Source: Lachnospiraceae bacterium (GTDB taxonomy: Bacteria > Bacillota > Clostridia > Lachnospirales > Lachnospiraceae). From it: 45,709 nt of DNA. Below are positions 8,502 to 15,521 of this stretch, piece by piece. The DNA is taken from contig CAJTGD010000043.1 in assembly GCA_910575475.1 (NCBI GenBank), forward strand, positions 1-45,709, in the 5' to 3' direction. The position numbers and the translations under genes were made by a program. Each line of letters opens with the position of its first letter. Position 1 is the first letter of the stretch. Below the pieces are notes generated by a model. The model searched no databases. It was not told the origin of the DNA and saw only the letters and a program-made list of their open reading frames with translations.

Positions 8502-10205
8502 GTGGGAACATCAACAGAATTGAGAAATCTACTGCACAGGATTGACCATAAAGGATACCCGGCGTATAAGGACACGAAGGGCACATACCAGTTTCAGGGG
8601 TATGTGCTTTCCATCGACCATGTACAGGGAGACCCTTTCGCGTCTCCGTCAAAGGTGAGTGTGCATATGAAAGGCGGGATCGCAGGTTTCCCGAAGGAAC
8701 TGTACTGCGGAGACTGCCAGAGGGCGGCATTGCAGGATTACCTGACCCGGCAGTTCCACCGCGCGGCGGAGAGTTACGCATTTAAGGCCAAAGGCTCCGG
8801 AAAGAGCGGACTGATCTCCATCAGCAGATGCGGACAGGAGATCCTGGAGCGGACGGCGTTCCATATGGACGCAAAGACAGGAGATATCGTGGTGCGCCTG
8901 GAGATCGGATTCCCGGCCAATGGGCGGACTATCAACGCGCGGGAACTGGAGAAGATCCTGTTCGATTTTCTGCCGGACTGCGTGGAGAGATCGCTGTACT
9001 ACAGAACCTGTGATAAGAAGAAGGTGCGCGGGGCCATCGATCTGGCAGAGGACCAGGAGTATATCCGGGGACAGCTTGAGGTACAGGGACTGACCGCCTT
9101 TGTAGCTAATGGTTCTATCCTTCCCAGAGAATCCGGTATCTCGCCGCGTCCCATGAAAGGGGCGGTGCCGTTTCGTTCCCCGAAGGAGCTGGAAGTGACC
9201 ATGGAGCTTCCGCATAAGGGAACTCTCACTGGAATGGGGATCCGCAAGGGGATCACTTTGATCGTGGGGGGCGGATATCACGGTAAATCGACCCTTCTGA
9301 AGGCGCTGGAGCTGGGGGTCTATGACCACATTGCAGGGGACGGCCGGGAGTATGTGATCACCGACGCGTCCGCAGTCAAGATCCGCGCGGAGGACGGACG
9401 GAGCATCAAAAAGACGGACATTTCCATGTTTATCAATGACCTGCCTAATGGAAAGGACACCTGCGGATTCTATACCGAGGATGCCAGCGGAAGTACATCC
9501 CAAGCGGCCAATGTGGTGGAAGCGATGGAGGCGGGAGCAAAGGCTCTGCTGATCGATGAGGACACCAGCGCCACTAATTTTATGATCCGGGATGAACTGA
9601 TGCAGCGGGTGATCCACCGGGATATGGAACCGATCACGCCTTTTATTGACAGGATCCGGGAGCTGTATGAACGCTATGGGATCTCTACGGTGATCGTAGC
9701 GGGCAGCTCGGGGGCGTATTTCCACATTGCGGATACGATCGTACAGATGGACCGGTATGTACCCAGGGAGATCACGGCGGAGGCCAAAAAAGAGGCGGAG
9801 AATTTTCCGGCTTTGAGCGGACTGGAGGAGCCTGCCCAGAAGCCGGCATTCCGAAGGTGTCCGAGCCAGAACCGGGCTTACCGGGGAAATGACCGGATCA
9901 AGATGAAGACCATGGGGCGCGAGGGCGTGCAGATTAACCGGGAAAGCATTGACCTGCGGTATGTGGAGCAGATCACGGACAGCGAGCAGGTGACGGCTCT
10001 GGGATACTGTGTGCGGTATGCGGAGAAGAACTTCTTCGGCGGTACGACTCCGGTGCAGGATGTGGTGGACAAGCTGGAGGAGAAGATCCGCAAAAGCGGG
10101 CTGGCCGGCCTGTGTGAGAGCCCGTCCAATGTGGCGTGCCTGGCTATGCCCAGGAGACAGGAGATCTTTGCCTGTTTTAACCGGTACCGGGGACTGATGC
10201 TGTAA
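8502..10205 (+). CDS. Predicted ATPase of the ABC class (COG3044-like)
   Basis: A soluble 567-residue protein resembling the stand-alone ABC-class ATPases that are not linked to transporters. Walker A is GGGYHGKST (256-264). A Walker B-like ALLIDEDTSATNF has D352-E353, and AGSSGAY with a following Asp resembles the switch region. The N-terminal 200 residues form a family-specific domain and the last 120 a second one. The biological role of the family is unknown; RNA- or ribosome-linked roles have been suggested for relatives. The start is a GTG after AGAGGAGGA. It is followed after 143 bases by its own downstream promoter and a PurF-like gene. Confidence 0.8.
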   Translation: MGTSTELRNLLHRIDHKGYPAYKDTKGTYQFQGYVLSIDHVQGDPFASPSKVSVHMKGGIAGFPKELYCGDCQRAALQDYLTRQFHRAAESYAFKAKGSGKSGLISISRCGQEILERTAFHMDAKTGDIVVRLEIGFPANGRTINARELEKILFDFLPDCVERSLYYRTCDKKKVRGAIDLAEDQEYIRGQLEVQGLTAFVANGSILPRESGISPRPMKGAVPFRSPKELEVTMELPHKGTLTGMGIRKGITLIVGGGYHGKSTLLKALELGVYDHIAGDGREYVITDASAVKIRAEDGRSIKKTDISMFINDLPNGKDTCGFYTEDASGSTSQAANVVEAMEAGAKALLIDEDTSATNFMIRDELMQRVIHRDMEPITPFIDRIRELYERYGISTVIVAGSSGAYFHIADTIVQMDRYVPREITAEAKKEAENFPALSGLEEPAQKPAFRRCPSQNRAYRGNDRIKMKTMGREGVQINRESIDLRYVEQITDSEQVTALGYCVRYAEKNFFGGTTPVQDVVDKLEEKIRKSGLAGLCESPSNVACLAMPRRQEIFACFNRYRGLML

Positions 10206-10235
10206 CAGGTTTCCAACTGTACGGTTGGATGGGTT

Positions 10236-10264
10236 TTGACTTTGGAAGTATTTCGTGCTAAACT
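10236..10264 (+). promoter_or_regulatory. Sigma-A promoter for the PurF-like gene
   Basis: TTGACT (10236-10241), a 17-base spacer and TAAACT (10259-10264). The predicted start point is near 10271, 78 bases before the ATG. A weak CCAAC/GTTGG hairpin precedes it. Confidence 0.55.
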
Positions 10265-10348
10265 GTGTATGAATTTCACACGGCTGACAGTTGCAGAGAA
10301 CTGGTCATTCGGTGATCTGTAACGACTGACAAAAAAGGAGACAGACAT

Positions 10349-11758
10349 ATGGGTGGATTTTTTGGTGTTGCTTCAAAGAAAAATTGTACTTTGGAATTGT
10401 TTTACGGGGTAGACTATCATTCTCACCTTGGCACACGGCGCGGCGGGATGGCGATGTATGGGAAGGAAGGATTTCAGAGAGCGATCCATAATATCGAAAA
10501 TTCTCCGTTTCGGACAAAGTTTGAAAAGGATGCGGAGGAGCTGGACGGGCATCTGGGGATCGGGTGTATTTCTGACTATGAGCCCCAGCCGCTTCTGATC
10601 CAGTCCCATCTGGGCAGCTTTGCGATCACAACGGTCGGCAAGGTGAACAATCTGGAAGAGCTGCTGAGAGAAACCTATGACGCGGGGCGTTCTCATTTTC
10701 AGGAGATGAGCGGCGGACAGATCAATGCGACAGAGCTGATCGCTTCCCTGATCTGCAAGTCCGATACGCTTGTAGAAGGGATCCGCTATGTGCAGGAGCT
10801 TGTGGACGGATCCATGACCATCCTGCTGATGACAAAGGATGGGATCTATGCGGCGAGAGACCGGTATGGACGTACCCCTGTAGTCCTTGGAAAACGGGAA
10901 GACGGCTACTGTATTTCATTTGAAAATTTTGCGTATATCAACCTGGGCTTTGAGCATTATAAGGAATTGCAGCCGGCAGAGATTGTTTTCGTGACACCGG
11001 AGAGTGTGGAGACCGTCGGCGCTCCGGGTACGGAGATGAAGATGTGCTCCTTCCTGTGGGTGTATTACGGATATCCGACCTCATCCTACGAAGGAGTGAA
11101 TGTGGAGGAGATGCGTTATACCTGCGGGAGCATGCTGGCAAAGCGGGACAGTGATTCCGTATCCCCGGATATCGTTGCCGGTGTGCCGGATTCGGGGATC
11201 GCGCATGCCATCGGGTATGCCAACGAATCCGGGATTCCGTATGCAAGGCCATTTATCAAGTACACACCTACCTGGCCCAGATCCTTTATGCCTGCGAACC
11301 AGAGCCAGAGAGATCTGATCGCCCGGATGAAGCTGATCCCCGTGCAGGAGCTGATCAAGGGGAAAAAGCTGCTTCTGATCGACGACTCTATCGTGCGGGG
11401 AACCCAGCTTCGGGAAACCACGGAATTTTTATACCGGAGCGGGGCAAAGGAGGTTCATGTCCGCCCGGCGTGCCCGCCGCTGCTGTACGGATGCAAGTAT
11501 CTGAATTTTTCACGCTCCAAGTCGGATCTGGATCTGATCACAAGACGGGTGATCCAGGAACGGGAGGAGGAAGTCACTCCGGAGGTGCTCTCCGAGTATT
11601 CGGATCCGTGCAGCGCGAGATATGAGGAAATGCTGGAAGAGATCCGGAAGCAGCAGAACTTCACGACACTGCGGTATCACAGGCTGGATGATCTGATCGC
11701 ATCCATCGGACTGTCACCCTGCAAGCTGTGTACGTATTGCTTTAATGGGAAGGAATAA
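10349..11758 (+). CDS. PurF-like phosphoribosyltransferase with degenerate glutaminase domain
   Basis: The 469-residue protein aligns by eye with amidophosphoribosyltransferase, the first enzyme of purine synthesis, which makes phosphoribosylamine from PRPP and glutamine. The phosphoribosyltransferase half is well kept: VPDSG (279-283), LIDDSIVRGT (PRPP loop, about 343-352), and C-terminal PCKLCTYC, resembling the Fe-S cysteines of the Bacillus-type enzyme. The N-terminal Ntn-hydrolase domain is not: the protein begins MGGFFGV where active enzymes have MCG, so the nucleophile Cys is Gly, and the usual HNRY and NG segments are not recognisable. The ATG is the only start after AAGGAG. It may use ammonia or act as a regulator; a true PurF is probably elsewhere. 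Confidence 0.82.
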   Translation: MGGFFGVASKKNCTLELFYGVDYHSHLGTRRGGMAMYGKEGFQRAIHNIENSPFRTKFEKDAEELDGHLGIGCISDYEPQPLLIQSHLGSFAITTVGKVNNLEELLRETYDAGRSHFQEMSGGQINATELIASLICKSDTLVEGIRYVQELVDGSMTILLMTKDGIYAARDRYGRTPVVLGKREDGYCISFENFAYINLGFEHYKELQPAEIVFVTPESVETVGAPGTEMKMCSFLWVYYGYPTSSYEGVNVEEMRYTCGSMLAKRDSDSVSPDIVAGVPDSGIAHAIGYANESGIPYARPFIKYTPTWPRSFMPANQSQRDLIARMKLIPVQELIKGKKLLLIDDSIVRGTQLRETTEFLYRSGAKEVHVRPACPPLLYGCKYLNFSRSKSDLDLITRRVIQEREEEVTPEVLSEYSDPCSARYEEMLEEIRKQQNFTTLRYHRLDDLIASIGLSPCKLCTYCFNGKE

Positions 11759-11784
11759 GAAACAGCGGTAATTTGAAATAGAAA

Positions 11785-11823
11785 AGGGACGTATTGCAGG
11801 AAGTGATGGAGCAATATGTCCCT
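11785..11823 (-). terminator. Terminator between the convergent PurF-like and hydF genes
   Basis: A 13-bp stem (11785-11797 with 11811-11823, one wobble pair) with a 13-base loop. On the minus strand it is followed by TTTTCTATTT, so it mainly serves the hydF transcript; a T-run on the plus side is missing. Confidence 0.6.
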
Positions 11824-11844
11824 TGAATTAGTCTTAAATGGATT

Positions 11845-13062
11845 TTATTGCAGCGGAGCGATGCTTCGGCTGAGGATTCCGTTCATATGTGCGATCGCCG
11901 TGCCGTAATTGGTGATGGGGACGTTCTGGTCGCAGGCACACTGCAGGCGGTACTTCATTTCCCGTTCGTTTAAGGTACAGCCGCCGCAGTGGATGATCAG
12001 CCTGTATCTGCTCAGGTCATCGGGAAATTCGATCCCGCTTGTAAATTCAAAATGGAGCTCCTTTCCGGTATGCTTCCGGATCCATCCGGGCAGCTTGACG
12101 GTTCCGATATCCTCGCACTGGCGATGATGGGTGCAGCCCTCGGAGATCAGGACCGTGTCCCCGTCCCGCAGCAGATCCAGTGTTCTGGCTCCCTGTACCA
12201 CCGTGTCCAGATTTCCTTTGTACCTTGCAAACAGGATGGAGAAGGAGGTCAGCGGGATGTCTGGGGGGACAAGGACGGACACCTTCTGGAATGCCTGGCT
12301 GTCGGTGATGACCAGCGCCGGCTTCGTACCCAGCCGGGCAAGGGTATCCTGCAGCTCGGTATCCTTTACCGCAACGGCAGCGCCGCCTGCTTCCAGGATA
12401 TCACGGATGGTCTGCTGCTGGGGCAGGATCAGCCTTCCCTTCGGAGCGGAGCTGTCGATGGGGATGACCAAAACGACAAAATCACCCGGATGGATCAGAT
12501 CCGCCGTGATGTGCTTTTGGGTTTCGGCAGTGGGAGCCTGCTTTGCGATCAGTTCCTTCAATTCCCAGATATGTTCTCCGGTCAGGGCGCTGACGGAGAT
12601 ACAGTGTGATTCATCTATGGAATCAACAATCGGGGCAGCGATTTCTGATCCGCGTGAATGCCGGATTGTCAGGTCAGATTTGTTGAAGGCGATAACATAA
12701 GGGATTTTCTTTTCACGGACCTTTTCCAGAATCCGTTCATCCTCCCGGGTCATCCCCTCGGAGCTGTCAACGACCAGAACGGCAATATCCGTCTTGTTGA
12801 GAACCTGGTACGCTTTTCGGATGCGCAGAGCACCCAGATCCCCTTCGTCATCCAGCCCCGGGGTATCGATCATCACTACCGGCCCAAGAGGCAGCAGCTC
12901 CATGGCCTTCTGTACCGGATCGGTGGTGGTGCCCTTTATATCAGAAACAATGGCAAGGTTCTGGCTGGTGACGGCATTGATCAGGCTGGATTTCCCCGCA
13001 TTTCGTTTTCCGAAGATCCCGATGTGAATGCGGTCTGAGGACGGTGCGGCATTTAAACTCAT
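11845..13062 (-). CDS. hydF: [FeFe]-hydrogenase maturation GTPase HydF
   Basis: HydF is the scaffold/carrier on which the 2Fe precursor of the hydrogenase H-cluster is assembled before delivery to HydA. In 405 residues: an Era/TrmE-like GTPase domain with G1 GKRNAGKSS (18-26), a switch threonine block GTTTDP, G3 DTPG and G4 NKSD; then a dimerisation region; and a C-terminal cluster domain. Its ligand pattern CTH, 46 residues, then CGGC matches the CxH-X46-53-CxxC signature for a [4Fe-4S] cluster. GGAGGG lies before the ATG. It follows hydG in the same direction after a 104-base gap that contains a long hairpin. hydE and the hydrogenase itself are not present. Confidence 0.95.
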   Translation of the reverse strand: MSLNAAPSSDRIHIGIFGKRNAGKSSLINAVTSQNLAIVSDIKGTTTDPVQKAMELLPLGPVVMIDTPGLDDEGDLGALRIRKAYQVLNKTDIAVLVVDSSEGMTREDERILEKVREKKIPYVIAFNKSDLTIRHSRGSEIAAPIVDSIDESHCISVSALTGEHIWELKELIAKQAPTAETQKHITADLIHPGDFVVLVIPIDSSAPKGRLILPQQQTIRDILEAGGAAVAVKDTELQDTLARLGTKPALVITDSQAFQKVSVLVPPDIPLTSFSILFARYKGNLDTVVQGARTLDLLRDGDTVLISEGCTHHRQCEDIGTVKLPGWIRKHTGKELHFEFTSGIEFPDDLSRYRLIIHCGGCTLNEREMKYRLQCACDQNVPITNYGTAIAHMNGILSRSIAPLQ

Positions 13063-13098
13063 AGAATATTCCCTCCATTAAAAAAATTTAGAAAGCGT

Positions 13099-13147
13099 GC
13101 CGCCAGTACAGCATTCACTGCTGATTACACAATGCTGTACTGACGGC
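13099..13147 (-). other. Long intercistronic hairpin between hydG and hydF
   Basis: CAGTACAGCATT (13104-13115) and AATGCTGTACTG (13131-13142) pair perfectly. GCCG/CGGC extend the stem beyond one mismatch, giving 16 pairs around a 15-base loop. On the minus strand the closest T-run begins about ten bases after the stem, too far for a standard terminator. It may be a processing or stability element setting the HydG:HydF ratio. Confidence 0.55.
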
Positions 13148-13166
13148 CTTTCCGAATGCGCTGGCA

Positions 13167-14588
13167 TTAAAAACGGAAATCTCTCCGGTTATCCTGCTCG
13201 ATATAACGCAGGTTTTCCATGACAACAGCCCGTGCCTTTTCGTTGGGCACATTGAGCACCTCGCGGTCGATCAGCTTATCCCCGATGGCCTTTGTTTCCG
13301 GTGAAGCATAGTCCATCAGATATTCCTTGAGCGTCATCAGTGCATTGGGATGGCAGCAGTTCTGGATCTGACCGCTCTTACACAGGGACATAAAACGGTC
13401 TCCGGTACGGCCTTCTCGGTAGCAGGCAGTGCAGAAGCTGGGGATATAATCCATTTCCATCAGCCAGCGCACCACTTCATCCAGGGAACGGGTATCGCTG
13501 ACATCGAACTGCTCGGATTTTTCATCCTCGGGTTCCGGCTCATAATAACCGCCTACGCTGGTGCGGGAACCGCCGCTGATCTGTGAGATGCCCAGGTGCA
13601 GGACACGTTCCCGGGTGGTCTGGTTTTCCCTTGTGGAAATGATCATTCCGGTGTAAGGTACGGAAATCCGAATGCAGGCAACCAGCTTGGCAAAGATATC
13701 GTCGTCAATGCCGTTGTCGAACTGGCCGGGATCGATATCGTCCGCGCGTTTCAGCCGAGGTACGCTGATCGTATGGGGTCCCACGCCGAAGGCGGCTTCC
13801 AGATGTTCCGCGTGCATGAGGAGCCCGGCAAATTCGTAGCGGTACTTATCCAGTCCAAAGAGCACGCCCAGACCAACATCATCAATACCGCCCTCCATGG
13901 CGCGGTCCATGGCTTCCGTGTGATAATTGTAGTCGTGCTTCGGCCCCGCGGGGTGGAGCTCAAGATAGCTCTCCTTGTGATAGGTTTCCTGGAACAGGAT
14001 ATACGTACCGATCCCTGCCTCCTTTAACAGACGGTAATTGTCTACGGTAGTCGCGGCGATATTGATATTGACGCGGCGGATGGCGCCGTTCTTGTGCTTG
14101 ATGCCGTAGATCGTATTGATGCATTCCAGATAGTATTCCATCGTATTATGTACCGGATCCTCCCCTGCTTCCAGGGCAAGACGCTTGTGGCCCATATCCT
14201 GCAGCGCGATGACCTCCCGGCGGATCTCCTCCTGGGTCAGCTTTTTGCGGGCAATGTGCTTGTTTTTAATATGATAGGGGCAGTAGGTACAGCTGTTGAT
14301 GCAGTAGTTGGACAGATACAGAGGAGCGAACATGACGATCCGGTTGCCGTAAAAATCCTTTTTGATCTGCTCCGCCAGCTTGAAGATCTCTTCATTTTTT
14401 TCCTGGATCTGACAGGCAAGCAGCACCGATGCTTCCCGGTGCGAAAGGCCCTTTCTGAGCTTCGCCTTCTCGATCAGAGCGTCGATCAGCTCTGCGTTCT
14501 CCTTGTTCTCGTCCGCGTAGGCAAGTGTGTCCAGAATTTCCTCGTGGTTGATAAAATCATCCGCACATTTTGATGCTGCGTCATACAT
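13167..14588 (-). CDS. hydG: [FeFe]-hydrogenase H-cluster maturase HydG (radical SAM)
   Basis: HydG is a radical-SAM tyrosine lyase that makes the CO and CN ligands of the H-cluster from tyrosine. The 473-residue sequence has the radical-SAM cluster motif C96-x3-C100-x2-C103 (in NYCINSCTYC), the barrel segment ALEAGEDP, and the C-terminal auxiliary-cluster region with CTAC and a later LCKSG...NCC. Length and order match HydG rather than ThiH. A GGAGGA site precedes the ATG. It is the second gene of the minus-strand unit TM1266-like regulator, hydG, hydF. Expression is probably governed by the structured leader upstream of the first gene (inference). Confidence 0.95.
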   Translation of the reverse strand: MYDAASKCADDFINHEEILDTLAYADENKENAELIDALIEKAKLRKGLSHREASVLLACQIQEKNEEIFKLAEQIKKDFYGNRIVMFAPLYLSNYCINSCTYCPYHIKNKHIARKKLTQEEIRREVIALQDMGHKRLALEAGEDPVHNTMEYYLECINTIYGIKHKNGAIRRVNINIAATTVDNYRLLKEAGIGTYILFQETYHKESYLELHPAGPKHDYNYHTEAMDRAMEGGIDDVGLGVLFGLDKYRYEFAGLLMHAEHLEAAFGVGPHTISVPRLKRADDIDPGQFDNGIDDDIFAKLVACIRISVPYTGMIISTRENQTTRERVLHLGISQISGGSRTSVGGYYEPEPEDEKSEQFDVSDTRSLDEVVRWLMEMDYIPSFCTACYREGRTGDRFMSLCKSGQIQNCCHPNALMTLKEYLMDYASPETKAIGDKLIDREVLNVPNEKARAVVMENLRYIEQDNRRDFRF

Positions 14589-14675
14589 GGTTTGTGTTCC
14601 TCCCTGCTTTTATTTTTTGTGAGCCAAATGGATATGGCTGAATGTGCGTCTGACATCTAAGCCAGACTACATAGA

Positions 14676-14924
14676 TTATTTGTTTTTTGCGTAAATTGTT
14701 TTGGTGCTGACGCCCGGAAGCATGCCCAGCTTTCCGGACAGCGCGCTGATGGCGTCTGCCGGGGCATCCATGGCGATGCTGATAATGGACAGGTTCTTTT
14801 CCCGGTAGGGGATTCCCATACGTCCGATGATGAAGCTTCCGTATTCACTCAGCAGGTGATTCAGCTCATCTACGGATTCCGTGCTGTTCAGTACAATGCC
14901 GATCAAGGCGATCCTGGTTTCCAT
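14676..14924 (-). CDS. TM1266-family iron-only hydrogenase system regulator
   Basis: An 82-residue ferredoxin-like (ACT/NikR-C-like) protein of the small family found next to [FeFe]-hydrogenase maturation genes and usually named a putative regulator. Recognisable features are the opening RIALIGIVL, a central FIIGRMGIPYRE segment and an ending with GVSTKTIYAK. It has no DNA-binding domain of its own. I place the start at 14924, where AAGGAGG lies 6 bases upstream; a TTG-started extension to 14942 would run across that RBS. It is the first gene after the 260-nt structured leader and lies 87 bases upstream of hydG. Confidence 0.85.
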   Translation of the reverse strand: METRIALIGIVLNSTESVDELNHLLSEYGSFIIGRMGIPYREKNLSIISIAMDAPADAISALSGKLGMLPGVSTKTIYAKNK

Positions 14925-14984
14925 AAAAGCCTCCTTCTTCAAGTGATGATCTGATTGCCAAAAGGTCTCATTTTTCTGGAAAAT

Positions 14985-15009
14985 AAAAAAGCACCCTCGT
15001 TCCGGGCGC
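14985..15009 (-). terminator. Attenuator terminator in the hyd operon leader
   Basis: Read on the minus strand, GCGCCC (15009-15004), a 7-base loop, GGGTGC (14996-14991) and then TTTTTT. It sits inside the leader, 60 bases before the first start codon and about 175 bases after the promoter, so it can act only on the leader transcript. Confidence 0.75.
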
Positions 15010-15036
15010 AGATTTGTCTGATAAAATAATACACCG

Positions 15037-15171
15037 CTATAGGGCAGCAGGCTGCAAAATGACCTGAAGTTCCGATAAGATATGCGGAATATCTGAACGT
15101 ATCATGGAAATTATCAGTTGATCTTGTACGCCTTTTTACGCAGATGCAGCTTTCTGTGAAGATGCCCTTAG
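15037..15171 (-). ncRNA. Candidate riboswitch-like leader RNA of the hyd maturation operon
   Basis: On the minus strand a 135-nt domain is closed by CTAAGGGCA (15171-15163) with TGCCCTATAG (15046-15037), one bulged base. Nested inside are GCTGCA (15150-15145) with TGCAGC (15056-15051) and smaller hairpins (AGATAT/ATATCT, or alternatively TTCCG/CGGAA). The 3' closing strand TGCCCT could instead pair with AGGGTG of the downstream terminator, giving mutually exclusive terminator and antiterminator states. That is the usual riboswitch layout. I do not recognise it as a known class; the ligand is unknown. Confidence 0.55.
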
Positions 15172-15191
15172 TAATCAGAACGACCAGATTT

Positions 15192-15220
15192 ATTATAGCA
15201 TGGGGAAAAGGGGATTACAA
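15192..15220 (-). promoter_or_regulatory. Sigma-A promoter for the hyd maturation operon
   Basis: On the minus strand TTGTAA (15220-15215), 17 bases, and a perfect TATAAT (15197-15192). The predicted start is near 15185, giving a leader of about 260 nt before the TM1266-type gene. Confidence 0.75.
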
Positions 15221-15278
15221 TACGTATGCGGATAAAAAGAAAAAAACGGATAGAATATCCCCAATTTTCAATCTTTTC

Positions 15279-15287
15279 TGTTATAAT
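15279..15287 (+). promoter_or_regulatory. Extended -10 promoter for the KGGVGR ATPase module
   Basis: TGTTATAAT is an extended -10 element with no strong -35 box. It points away from the hyd promoter and would start transcription near 15294, just before the small ORF and the ATPase gene. Confidence 0.5.
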
Positions 15288-15393
15288 GAACTATACGGCG
15301 AGTAAACGGAGTGATCTTATATGGCAAACAAAAGACTAAATATTTGCTCTGAAAAACATATCTCTGGAAAAAGGAGGAGGAAGTGTACCGCCG

Positions 15394-15507
15394 ATGAGAT
15401 TTAATGAACTATGGAGATACGGCGCGGCAGTTGCGGATATAGAAGAGGAAGAAAAAGCAGAAAAGGTATTGGTCAAAATAGCAGATTGGATTAAGACAAG
15501 GCTGTAA
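15394..15507 (+). CDS. Small ORF upstream of the ATPase, possibly a frameshifted remnant
   Basis: A 37-codon ORF (MRFNELWRYG..., acidic middle, ending in IKTRL) that starts 12 bases after AAGGAGGAGG and ends 14 bases before the ATPase start. The same frame is open upstream and reads sensibly (ISLEKGGGSVPP) back to about 15340, but it has no start there. A better start, ATG 15321 with GGAGTG upstream, lies one frame away. The intact gene may therefore have been about 62 codons (15321-15507) with a one-base frameshift near 15345. No known domain is recognised. Its tight coupling suggests a partner of the ATPase. Confidence 0.45.
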   Translation: MRFNELWRYGAAVADIEEEEKAEKVLVKIADWIKTRL

Positions 15508-15521
15508 CAGGAGGAACGCAG

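Noticed and set aside
8649..9725. A 358-codon minus-strand ORF opposite the ABC-class ATPase gene
   Set aside because: The plus strand has Walker motifs, an RBS and a full-length family product. The minus frame has no RBS and a composition typical of an antisense shadow.
11785..11823. Terminator for the PurF-like gene on the plus strand
   Set aside because: The stem is good, but the T-run occurs only on the minus side, so I assigned it to hydF.
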